DNA from: Undaria pinnatifida
Taxonomy: Eukaryota; Sar; Phaeophyceae; Laminariales; Alariaceae
NCBI GenBank assembly: GCA_012845835.1
Contig: JABAKD010000028.1
Location: forward strand, 11,995,241-12,059,240
Direction: 5' to 3'
DNA length: 64,000 bases
Below, in pieces: positions 32,505-43,800 of this stretch. The notes beneath the pieces were generated by a model. That model was not told where the DNA came from, ran no database searches, and was given only the letters and a program-made list of their open reading frames with translations. The translations under genes and the position numbers were made by a program. Positions within the stretch are counted from its first letter, which is position 1. Each line of letters starts with the position of its first letter.

Positions 32505-33270
32505 TATGTTGTTGTTGGCGGTGGCGGTGGCGGTGGTGTTGGTGTTGGTGGTGGTGGCGGTGTTGGTGGTGTTGGTGGTTTTGTTGGTGTTGTTGTTGTT
32601 GTGGTGTTGGTGGTGGTGTTGTTGGTGATGGTGTTGTTGTTGTTGGGGTGGTGTTGGTGTTGGTGTTGGTGTTGGTGTTGGTGTTGGTGTTGATGGTGTT
32701 GGTGGTGTTGGTGGTATTGGTGGTGTTGTCGTCATTGTTGTTGTTGTGGTTGTGGTGGCGGTGATGGTGGTGGTGGTGATGGTGGTGTTGGTGGTGTTGG
32801 TGTTGTTGTCGTTGTTGTTGTTGTTGTTGGGGTGATGTTGATGGTGTTGGTAGTGGTGTTGATGGTATTGGTGGTGTTGGTGGTGTTGGAGGTGTTGGTG
32901 GTGTTGGTGGTGTTGGCGGTGTTGGTGTTGGTGGTCTTGGCGTTGGTGGTGGTGGTGGTGTAGGTGGTGTTGGCGGTTTCGTTGTTGTTGTTGTGGTTGT
33001 GGTGGTGGTGGTGGTGGTGGTGGTGGTGGTGGTGGAGGTGGTGGTGGTGGAGGTGGTGTTGGTGTTGGTGTTGGTGTTGGTGTTGGTCATGGTGGTGGTG
33101 GTGGTGGCGGCGGCGTTGGTGTTGGTCGTCGTTGTCGTCGTCGTCGTTGTCGTCGTCGTCGTTGTCTTCGTCGTCGTTGTTGTTGTTCTCACATTAAGTT
33201 GTTTAATCAATTTCTTGGTCACAGGACAGGCTCCAGTCACTCTGGAGAGGAAGACTACCCCAAGAAAAAT
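32505..33270 (-). mobile_element. LINE 3' end (family R2) with a greatly expanded GGT/GTT tail array
   Basis: In minus sense the sequence around 33270-33190 is the LINE 3' terminus (CTGGAG.GACTGGAGCCTGTCCTGTGACCA... GTGAGAAC). It is followed by about 680 bp of AAC/ACC/CACCAC triplets (33190-32505). The same terminus at 48.2 kb carries a plain (AAC)n tail. Thr- and Pro-rich minus-strand ORFs across the array are low-complexity artefacts. Confidence 0.7.
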
Positions 33271-33964
33271 GATATTGGGTATGGTCGGTGTGTGCTCCAC
33301 CGGTGGATGCCCTCTGTGCGCCAGCTGAATGACATCAGCGGCACAGAACGGTGCAGAGTGCTTGATTTAAGCTTCTTCGGCGATTTGAGCTTCATTTATC
33401 CCGCTCCCCTTCTTCCTTGGTTAGGCATGCTCGCATACATTTCCCTGCACGGATACTCCATGACAATAGCAGTGTGCGGTAAGGTGTCGTTTTACGTCCC
33501 TTCCCCACAATGCCTGTCTGGTCGGTCCAAAGCCGACGCCCTCCGTCCCGGCATTGTAGCGATGTGACATATCTATGGTCCTATAGGCTACAGCCATGCA
33601 TGATACACGATGATTACCCCCCCCCTCGCCTCCGTATACCAATTTCGTTCGGCGGACGGCTCTCCCTTGGCCCATTTGGCTATACTATATGCTCGGAAAA
33701 CGTTAGGTTTGCACCATGAGAAGCACTGACATGAAACACAGCAGTCAGCACTGACTGACAGTGTGGGAATATGTGTTGGCACATCTAACAAAAGCACAAT
33801 CTGGGGTTCTTCCGGCTGCTAACCCTTTTAGCCATTTACCACCGCAGCCCCGACATGGGGGACAAAACATTTTGAGTTACTGTAGACTAGGATCGTTTTA
33901 GAAGTTGGCAATTGTGTTAAACCTGGACCTGGGATTCCCTCAAGGGTTACAACCCCATTGTGAA

Positions 33965-34354
33965 TAGGGTGTTTGCGATTTTTAAAATCTGCTGGGTTAG
34001 AAAACATGTAAAAACAGTATTGAAATCGACGAATAATGTAGTACGCAGCTTACAAAGATGAGTATCGACCCTAAATCCGTCGAACCCACAGCTGACGTTG
34101 TTGAACTACTTTAATAAAACATTGTGATACAAGTAACCCAAGGTCAACCAGCTCACGCAAAAAATAGGCCGTAAGCGTGGAAAATATTCAAAAACTGGTC
34201 AAGGAAGGAAAAAATACTTCTGACCTAATGTTTCGCTGTTTTTTTTCGTGTAGTTGGGTTCGGGTTGGCCTTTGGCCTTGGATTGCGACTAGCAAAATAT
34301 GTTTACCTACCCAGCTCCTACCCAACCATTTTTGATACACCGAAAATACCCTAA
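33965..34354 (-). mobile_element. TA-flanked miniature inverted-repeat element, copy 2 (family R4), with a nested R1 relic
   Basis: Ends TAGGGTGTTTGCGATTTTT and, inverted, TTAGGGTATTTTCGG form imperfect terminal inverted repeats beside TA. The inside matches 2386-2690. A CAGCTGTGAG relic sits at 34045-34110 within it, so R1 was active after this family inserted. Confidence 0.65.
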
Positions 34355-34564
34355 TCAGCGCGACCGTTACGCGGAAAACGGGGTGATCAAATCTGCGATG
34401 AACGATTCGAGGAAATTACGCTGCAAGTCATAACAAATAATTGGTACGACTATGTATATTATTTTACTATTGCGCTCCGACCGTATAGCGTACATGACGT
34501 TCCGATGTATATCGAATATCCTTCCATAAAGCATGTATATCCAACATACGAGTAATCACAATCC

Positions 34565-34650
34565 GGGGCTGTGTCTGGGTGCTGACCCCCCTCTGTTCAA
34601 CTTCACCCGCATTTTTGGGGACAAACGACTTGAAATCTAAGTGGGTATAC
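34565..34650 (+). mobile_element. TTAA MITE relic (family R3)
   Basis: Contains the GGGGACAAACGACTTGAAATCTAA core matching the R3 consensus but without intact TTAA ends. Confidence 0.35.
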
Positions 34651-35599
34651 TTTTTCGCCAGTTGTGTAAGCCCGGACCTCAGGTTTGGCACAACGGTGGT
34701 TGCAACCCCTTTCATCGGTCCTTCCGCGTAACGGCAGCGCTGATTTGTTCCATTGGAAAAATCAGAGGGAAAAATACTTGAACAAAAAAAGCGACGATTG
34801 CTTATCGGTGACGAGTGCTTATCGGCGACGATTGTGACGGTTGCAGCAGCATCGGCGACACCAAGAATCCCGGGCTGCGGAGGCAGGGCACCACAGAGAT
34901 GAAACGCCCGAACTTTCAAGCAAGCAAGTAGTCGCACGACACGCACAACACTGTACGATACCACGGGCATTAAGACGATACCACCACTGCTACGGCGAGC
35001 TCGCACCACACGCGCAAAGGACTAGACGTACTTGTCATGAGGGTTGTCGCTACATCTGGACCCCAAAGGCTGCAACCCTTGCGTGTGGGGTATACCTGAG
35101 GTGCGGGCTTAACTTAAAAGCACAGAAACAGTCCGCCCCCTCAGATGATTGTGTCGACAAACAACGGGGAGGACGCAAAAACGCCTAGGGATGGGTCTAC
35201 GGATTGGATATATCTCGATGGGATCGTTCCAGCAGAGCGATAATTTCCGTCGCGTGTGCCCGCCTACTGTTGAAGGTTGGGATCAAGTTGTCTCGGAAAA
35301 GAAGTGGCCATGGTAGTGCCCCCTCCCTGCCGTACAGTGTACTACTACATACCATGATCACGAGACGGGCTATTCATATTAGATGGAACGGAGTGCGTTC
35401 CTCCCATGCTCACGAACTTCGGTGCACAGATTTTTTCGTGGATTTCCGTGCAATGTATTTCATCAAACAAAAAAATCACAACCTCCCAGGTACCAGGTAT
35501 GAAAGAAGCTTGACATCCACTAACACCATGCCCACATCATCAGACACCGTCACTGTGATGAGCAGTATAGTAGCACTACTACTGCATCTTCCGGTAGGT

Positions 35600-37712
35600 T
35601 GGTATCGTACACATTGGCCAAGACAGCTTCCGAGAGCATGGAGGCGATAGTGAGCAAACGGAGGATATTGTTTGCGGGATTCGTAGCACGTATGGGGGAG
35701 GAGCGTCTGCCACAGAGGGTGATGTTTGGGGAGCTTGTCGGGGGTAAGGGCTACTCAGGGGGGCAAGAGAAGGACTGGATGGCTCATCTGGAGGAGGATA
35801 TATATGTCGGTCTTTGGAACGAAGTTCGAAGGTTGGCGAAAGGCTGCTCAGAAGGCCGGCAGATGGCTTCGACTAATGGAGGAGGGAGCCGAGTTGTTCA
35901 TGCGGAATTGGCACGAGACGGAGAGACGCGAAGCTGCAGAGCGACGCGCAAAGGCTGCGGCAGCGCCATCCACCTTCGGCATCTCTAAGCGGCCGGGGGG
36001 AGGGGGGAAGGGGGGAGGGGGGGAGGGGGGAGGGGGGAGGGGGGAGGGGGGAGGGGGGGAGGGGGGGAGGGGGGAGGGGGGAGGGGGGAGGGGGGGAGGG
36101 GGGAGGGGGAAGGGGGGAGGGGGGGAGGGGGGGAGGGGGGAAGGGGGGGAGGGGGGAGGGGGGAGGGGGGAGGGGGGGAGGGGGGAGCGGGGGAGGGGGG
36201 AGGGAGGGAGGGGGGGAGGGGGGAGGGGGGAGGGGGGAGGGGGGAGGGGGGAGGGGGGAGGGGGGGAGGGGGGGAGGGGGGAGGGGGGGAGGGGGGGACG
36301 GGGGGGACGGGGGGAGGGGGAGAGGGGGGAGGGGGGAGGGGGGAGAACGGGTGGGATGGGGGAGGGGGGGATGGGGGAGGGAGTGAGGTGGGAGGGGGGG
36401 GGGGGGGGACGGGGGGAGGGGGGAGGGGGGGAGGGAGGAGGGGGGGAGGGAGGAGGGGGGGAGGGGGGCAGGGGGGCAGGGGGGGAGGGGGGAGGGGGGG
36501 AGGGGGGGAAGGGGGACGGGGGGAGGAGGGGGACGGGGGGAGGACGGGTGGGATGGGGGAGGGGGAGGGGGGGAGGAGGGGGACGGGGGGAGGGGGGGAG
36601 GGGGGACGGGGGGACGGGGGAGGGGGAGGGGGGAGGGGGGAGGGGGGAGGACGGGTGGGATGCGGGAGGGGGGGAGGGGGGAGGGAGTGAGGTGGGAGGG
36701 GGGGGGGGGGGACGGGGGGAGGGGGAAGGGGAGGAGGGAGGAGGGGGGGAGGGGGGAGGGGGGAGGGGGGGAGGGGGGAGGGGGCGAGGGGGGGGAGGGG
36801 GAGGGGGGAGGAGAGAGGGGGGGAGTGGGGAGGGGGGGGGGGGGGGAGGGGTCGAGGGGGGGGAGGGGGAGGGGGGAGGAGGGAGGGGGGGAGGGGGGAG
36901 GGGGGGAGGGGGGGGGGGGGGAGAGGGGGAGGAGGAAGGGGGCGAGGAGGAAGGGGGGGAGGAGGAAGGGGGGGAGGAGGAAGGGGGGAAGGAGGAAGGG
37001 GGGCAGGGAAGGGGGGGCGTCATGCCCAAGAGACTGAAGTCTGGGTCTGGCCATCATCGTCTTGAAATTTGTGGGCCTTCCAATGGCCGTCACAAGATAG
37101 CGTAAGACTGTCCTGAATTCTTCGCCATGTTGCGTTCTCTCCCCAGTGCCATTGATGATGCACTTGATACCCTCTATGAGCCCAATGCCGTCTTTAGTCA
37201 GTCCGTAGGGTATGCTATTATAGTATGACATTTTTTCTCTTTTCCTTCCCTTGCTTCCTCTTCTTGTCTTGTCTTTCCTTGCTTCTCTTTTCTTTCTTTT
37301 CTTTCCTTTCCTTTTTCGTTTTTCGCTTTCTTGTCTTTTCTTTCCTTCATCTTTTCTTTTCTTTGTTTCTTTTTTCCAATTGACTTGCATTCGTCGTGCG
37401 TATGCGTAGTGATAGGTACTGCGTGCAATATTTACGTGTTAGTCCTTCTTCGGTGGCAAGCGGTGCAGTCGGTTTTTCCAGGCGCGAGTAGTGAGACGTA
37501 TGCACCAGTATGGACCTGGCACATCGTAGGCTGACTCCCGATTTCAATTTTTATATGTTTCTGGTGGAGGCATAAATTGCGTCAGCTGTGATATATGCGT
37601 GTACCACCTTTGGTTTGTTTGTGTTTTTTCGCTGGGGTATCCCTCAGCTCCAAAGAGACTGGAGCCTGTCCTGTGACCACGGACTTAATTTTGCGAGTTA
37701 ATGTGAGAACAA
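35600..37712 (+). mobile_element. LINE (family R2), 5'-truncated copy interrupted by a 1-kb G-rich array
   Basis: It starts at codons matching LAKTASESIGAIV of the 46-kb copy, continues through RRILFAGFVARMGEERLPQRV and GGKGYSGGQEKD, enters a G-rich array at 35990, and resumes with [10 protein letters not shown] and [15 protein letters not shown] before a stop at 37105. The 3' UTR has a CTTTT-rich pyrimidine tract (37230-37380) and the terminus with CCTGTCCTGTGACCACGGAC and GTGAGAAC. The reading frame changes within the part before the array. Reverse transcriptase is missing. Confidence 0.8.
35990..37018. repeat. 1-kb purine-only (G5-7)A array
   Basis: About 140 units of GGGGGGA with G runs of 4 to 12 and rare C or T. 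It contains two larger repeats carrying GGTGGGATG and GTGAGGTGGGAGG (about 36350 and 36650). The corresponding place in the 46-kb LINE has only about 70 bp of the same motif (47490-47562), so it expanded here. It can form many G-quadruplexes. Confidence 0.95.
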
Positions 37713-38234
37713 GACCAACATAAATGCGTAGGAATCGACAAAAAACCGTGATGTGATCCGTTCATTATGTCATGCACCGCATGATGAATGATCATCAAAC
37801 CCCAACCACCCAGCCGCAAGAGGATATATTCGCTTGACGCGCTGGGTAAAAACCGGCAAACCGCGAAAACCAACAGCGCAGCGTAGTCACTCCTCGTCGT
37901 GTCGTTTGGAATGAAAAACCGTCATGGGTTGGAAATACCCAGCAGCACACTCTGTTTATTCCGGTTTATTTGTCCTAATGGCTCGCACATAGAAGATAAT
38001 TTAGGACACCTTTCCAGAAAACACTCATTATTTTCGTCCGCCGCGAGGGGGTTCGTACGCTGTACATGGGTTGCCCTGAAGCACCATCCCTGGCTCTAGA
38101 TTCTTACCGTCAGCGGGGGGAATCTAGAAGCAGCCTCGAACAGAACGAGACCACCCACGCCCCTCCCACCACGCTATTTGCACGGGGCTAGTAGCTGGTA
38201 CGGACCCTAATGAGGAGGTACTGCTGTAAAGGTC

Positions 38235-38470
38235 GTGCGAAATGTTTTCTGAATGACGACGGATCGAGCTCCTTAACCCAAAATCGTCGGAAAATAAATA
38301 AATAATAGGCCATTTTTTTTTTATGACTCTCGTTGTGCGTACACTCTAGGCCACGAGATTGTTCACCCGGTGTAATAGCAGTTTTATTTTCTCTTTAATA
38401 ATAAGTTTTTGGGACAGGTCTTGAGTTCCCAAAATTAAGGAACCTCAGAAAAGAAGTGGTGCGCCTCTAT
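38235..38470 (-). mobile_element. Interspersed repeat, copy 2 (family R7)
   Basis: Reverse complement of the 26957-27185 family. Blocks AAATGTTTTCTGAAT, CTCCTTAACCCAAAAT and AGGAACCTCAG are clear. A T run sits inside. Confidence 0.65.
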
Positions 38471-40320
38471 TGTATCACGCTACACTACACACGCCCCCCC
38501 CATGATATTTTTCATGGGGTTAGTAGTTAGCAGTGCAGTAGTGCAGTAGTCCGCAGTAAGGGTCGGGACCCTAACAAGGAGGTAGTACAGTAAACTACAG
38601 TAAGCTTCAAGGTGGTATCCCGATGTAAAGCGGTCAAGAATCGCTTGCCGCGACTGGGGAAGGAGTTTCACTCGTAACCCGGAATGATCAAGGTGACTTA
38701 AGTAAGGCGGCTTCCCCCAATAAGCAATAAGGCGATCTCCGCACACCACCGCCAGACTGGTGGACCCCTACTGTTGTGCCTACTGTGTTGTGGGTGAGAT
38801 TAGCACGGGGTCAATGCAATGGGAGGATTACTACTGTCACGACAAATGCATCCAGTTATAACGGGAGTGAGTACTATATTATTAGTGCACCAGGGATAAT
38901 TTAGAAAACGTGAAACAATCAAACAAAACAGCTGGCTGCTATCAGATTAAGAATCCAGATCGCCGTGAAAGACCAAGTCATGTTGTTAATGTATGCATCA
39001 GCTCTCCATTGTTATCACAAACCCCACCCTCCTTTTTGTGACCTGATTAATAAAAACATCCCTACCAATTATGTAGGGGCTGCCAACACCCCCCCCCCAC
39101 CTCTAGCCTGCGGGGCTTTCCTAACACCGTACGTACCCTGTCTGCCACCGAGCGTACCTTGTACCTGATAAACACCAGATGCCCCCCACCCCTCCAATAC
39201 CATAAGTAGTACCTGGTATGCTATGAGTAGTACCTGGTAGATACCAGTTTCCCCCCGCTTCCCCTCGAACACTGTAAATAAAAACTGGCACTGCGAGGTA
39301 CTGGCAGAATACCAGAACCCCCCCCCCTCCCCGAGAATAGCATTATTAACTGGTCCAGCGACAATATATTTTGGTCTCTCAACTAATAATATAAAAGAAA
39401 AACATAACATCAGGCCTCGACTGACTGAAGAGTTACGAGATCTGCACCGCTTGAGGTCCGGTGTACTCTGTCACCTATTAATAATAAGAAACAGAAATAC
39501 CATCCCGGGCAGGGATTCTTATTTGGGAGAGGGTGCGTTCGTTCTATACTAACTTCAGTATACAGGCTCCCGGAGGCGCTGTGCTATCTAGGCTACTGGC
39601 TAAATAAATCTCAATTTCTACAGAGACTACGTTTCATGCCATTTGCATACACGCGGTAACTAAAAAAAAAATCGCGCCCGTTCACCAGCCAGCAGCGCAC
39701 ACAAAAGCTGACTACAGCAACGACAGACTGACCCGAGTCTACTCAAGAAAGTCCGAGAACACGCCTAAAAAACACCGTATGCACGCAGTTCTGGACAAAA
39801 ATTCGACGGTAATCATCGTAATATTTGAAAACAATGCCGCATCTCTATCTCAACTCTAGCCTGAAGTTAATAACGCAGCATAACAGCATAAGATTGCTCT
39901 GCCCGCAAGCAATGACAACAATAGGGACATACACCACAAATATACAAGACAAAATACAAAATACGCACCAAGCACAGCATGTGGTTCATCCGATAATTAA
40001 ACCACCCGTCACAAAAAAAGGCGTAAAAAGCAACAACGATTATTGGTCTCCTCAAAAAAAAAATGCTCGGCATACCAAAAAGATTGTGCTCGTAAAGACT
40101 GCACGTGAAAAAAAGACCACATCGAAAACGAAGTCAAGAAAACGACAGTAAACGAGTAGACGTGAGAATAATCACGCCACGCCGAACGAACCCCTAACCC
40201 CGGCCCCTACATGCCGACGGCGAAAAAGCCTTCGCGAGACCTCGTAACGGCAGGAGGGAACCCTAAGCCAACCATACCGGACAACGCGCAAGACAACACA
40301 CCACACCCCCTTGGGGGGAA
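38471..40320. other. Gene-free interval downstream of the DEP paralog
   Basis: Mixed simple sequence with repeated ACCTGGTA words at 39216 and 39233 and several C runs near 39090, 39250 and 39320. No believable coding region. Confidence 0.4.
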
Positions 40321-40359
40321 AAAATCGAGCCGATTTTCTCGGCAACGGGGAGAGAGCAA

Positions 40360-40790
40360 ACGCCGAGCGACGCGTCTATGAAAAGATATCGACGAGATGT
40401 TCCCACGATAACTCATCAAAAGACGTGAGCGTGGAAATATCTCGATGATATCTTCTCAAAGGTGCGTCAATGGAAAGATCTCAACGATATCTCCCCGCGA
40501 TATCTTCTAAAAGGACGCGTCTATGGAAAGCTCTCGACGATATCTTCCCATAACATCTTATCAAAAGACGCATTTACGAAAATATCTCGACGATATCTTT
40601 CCCCGACATCTTTCTCACAAAAAGGCATTTTATGGAAACATCTCGACAATATTTTGCCATGACATCTCAAAAGACCGCGCTTATGGAAATTTCTCGACGA
40701 TATCTCCCCAAAGCCGCCTTTTTCGTTGTGTGTACCCCCCCCTGGTTTGTGAGAGTCGCCCGCGAAATCAATCCCAGGGGGGGGTGTTAT
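40360..40790 (-). repeat. 60-bp degenerate tandem array directly 3' of the DEP paralog
   Basis: Six or seven units of the form ATGGAAA-TCTCGACGATATCTTC-AAAAGACGC. The left edge holds GCCGAGCGACGCGTC (R8), and the right edge is a palindrome of CCCCCCTGG and CCAGGGGGG arms (40735-40785). Begins about 20 bp after the stop codon. Confidence 0.8.
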
Positions 40791-40802
40791 CTTTTGCTTA
40801 TT

Positions 40803-43800
40803 TCATACGGGATCACATCTCCTAGCCTTGCGCAGTTTCCGGGCGACTGATGTTGCAGCATTAGCGATGATCAACTTGGGTGATGGTCGGGGTTCTGGCC
40901 AATCTTCCGCGAATCGGTAGAATAATGTGGCGTTTTCGAACATGTGCGTCCTGCTGACGTGGGCAAATATCCCGTGGTCGATCAGGTAGTCGCCGACGGT
41001 CTCTGCCTCCGAGACATTTGAAACCAAGCCGTTCCGAATCATCCAGCGCACGGCGTGGCTGCCGATGAAGCACGATTTGTACGTCTGGCGGAACACAGGG
41101 GGAGGGGAACACGTGCAAGCCGAATTAAGAAACAACGAGCCGATACGAACAAGAACAAGAGTCAAAAACAAGAACACGATACAGCACGACTTGGGTGTCT
41201 GGCGGAACGTGAGGGGGGGGGGGGAGGGCGCATCGAAATAAGTAAGAACCAGAACAACAACAAGACCCCGATACAGCACGACTCGGACGCCTGGCGGATG
41301 GGGGGGTGTACTCGATATTCATGCATGGTCGTAGTCGTATGACCATAGACCCTCGCATCCCTACTTTGCCAGGACGGAGCACGTCGGGTTTTCGCTAACC
41401 ACGCAGACATTGCTTGCACCAAGCGCAAGCGCCGTGAGGTGTTCGGCGAGTCGCATGGAGGGTGAACTTCATCCTTCCAAGAACCACTGATAAAACGGAC
41501 TTCGGCACCTTGTGCCTTCTTTCTTGCTTATGGACGACAGCGGCAATGACTTTATTTTCTGGTGTGGCCACTCCAGAGACAGCAATGGGTATTACTATGT
41601 AACTGCCTCGTGGGTGCCTTACCATATTCACACTACGTGATGCGATCATTTCCCTTGTGCGGAGTTAGGGTTCTCCACCCCGCACAATATCATCTAACTC
41701 GATAACCATCACGACGACCGCCAAAAAAAACAAAAAACAAAAGACAGTACCCTGGTTGTCTAGCTCACGCGTTGATTGGCATGTTTTATAGCGTTGCTGC
41801 CAACCAACGCCAACCCCAATATACACACAAATACTTACAGCGTCGGTGCCAACCGAGGCCATTAAGACTTACTTAATTTTGTCTTTCTCAGGGATTGCCC
41901 ATCCCTGGCCTCTCAGAGCTCCCTCCAACTTCCATATTACTTGCGGAACCTTTCCAGCTTTTCTTTGATTTCCAGCTTCGTTCGACATACGAAACGCCAA
42001 TATAATAGTACATACCGGTACTACTACACCAGGTTTGTACGTACCATCAGATACTACGCTGTTGGATCACATGCAGATCAATCCGGCTATATATGGCCCA
42101 GCAGCGCAGCGTAGCGCCGTGCGGAGCCGTGCGGAGCCATGCGGTGCGGTGCCGTGCCCTTCGCTGCGGTGCTGTGTCGCTGCGCTGTGTGCTTTCTTTC
42201 GAACATAGAGCAGTACCGGGTATAATGCGTGTGTTGTTGTGTACGGAGTACTACTTTTCCTCTTTTTTCTTCTTCTATAGACTATGTATTCGATCTTTCA
42301 CGGCCCCCTGTTTTTCCCCCACGCAAATTACCCCCGTACTGCCGATCAGAACGTTACACCGGTAACAAAAGCACACAGCACAGCTGAGCACAACAGGGCA
42401 ATTTGCTCTGCACAAGCAGCTCTTTGCATTATCAAATCGCTGCTCGCACCAAATCGTGGGCCTCTTCTTTCTGCCCCCTTAACATGGTCTATGTTTTTAG
42501 TTGCATTCTTCCTTGCCTTGCGTGAGCGTAGCGGGCGGCGTCAGCCGCCCGCGGAGCGGAGCCCTTGTATATATATATACTGAGTATATATTTAGGGCGG
42601 GACGTCTGGCGGATTAAGGGGGGGGGGAGCGGGCGCATCCAAATAAGAAACAACGAGTAAACAAGAACAAGAAGGTCGCGTCGGAAGGCGGCGGCTTGCC
42701 CTTATAGAGACATTACGGGGACACTTACCTCGAGCGAATTAATGCGAATAGGATGATGCAAAAGAGGAGTGGGGATTGACAACCCTCAAACTTATACACA
42801 AGAAGAGGGCGAGTTGTTCCTGATACCTTGATGATACCTTGATGATACCTTGTTCATGTACCTTGTTGATTCCTGATACCCTGCGGCTGCTTACCTTGTT
42901 AAGCGACAAAACTACACTTACTTGAGGATGGCAGGTGTTTTAACTGTTTGTTGAAATATACGGCGAGCATCGAGAGACTACCGCGCTACAAACGGCTTCG
43001 TACCAGGTGTTCATGATTTACCTGGTAATTGTTACTGTGATACTGCACAGCTGTTGGGGGCAAATCACAATCTTATGAGTGACCCCACGAGCGACGGCTG
43101 CCCAACGGGACGCTTGGGTTGAGACTGAGGTTAACAATAGCGTCGGTACCATATTGATAGAAAACCCTGAATGGCCGGGCTCTCACAATGAAAATCAGAA
43201 CCACCCTGCACCAACATAGCATTATTAGATCTAATGCTTTTCTGAAAAACATACGCGTACAGTATTACAAAACATTTACCTGCAGGTGATAAGTGCGATC
43301 TGCAATCTCCAGCTCCGATCTCATGCGCTTGGCCAGTTTCTGGATGCAGGTCAAAGAAACCACAAAAAAGCAGCAGAGTCAGAAGTCGTGCATGGGTTGT
43401 AGATATTTCCCAACCATAGCCGGGGGCAAGAGGAGTCATGGGGGGAAGGGGGCGCCTACGTATGATAGACGGGATGAATGCCGTGTTCCGCACTCGGTAG
43501 TCAGTGTGTACGGCGCTATTCTCTCTCTCTCGATACACAACAATCGAGTGCGAATTCGAGTATTCTTTACCGGTATTAGCTATCAGCTATTCGTAGTATC
43601 ACATCAGAAGACAGCAGTCACCGAATAGACTCGAGTAATTTTGGAGCCAGTCGTCTGCCTGTCAGTACATGCCGCAGCTCGTTGGGTACTCTGGTGATTG
43701 CAAGAAAATGGTTTCACGAATACAGCATTAGTTCCTAATATTGTAGTGCTGTTTGTCGCAGCTGTAGACCAGGTACTTCGTACGTACAGCAGTATACCAG

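Noticed and set aside
32383-33300. 305-codon Thr/Pro-rich minus-strand ORF
   Set aside because: It is a translation of a triplet repeat; no non-repetitive domain is attached.
34467-35009. 180-codon minus-strand ORF of ordinary composition
   Set aside because: Part of it overlaps an R3 MITE relic, there is no recognisable domain, and no exon partners were found.
35726-37390. Very long ORFs on both strands across the G-rich array (up to 505 codons)
   Set aside because: A tract made only of purines cannot contain a stop on one strand, nor its pyrimidine complement on the other. Length carries no coding evidence; only the flanks are LINE protein.
40360-40730. Regular 60-bp repeats as a CRISPR-like array
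   Set aside because: Units are contiguous and degenerate with no unique spacers, in a eukaryotic intron-rich context.
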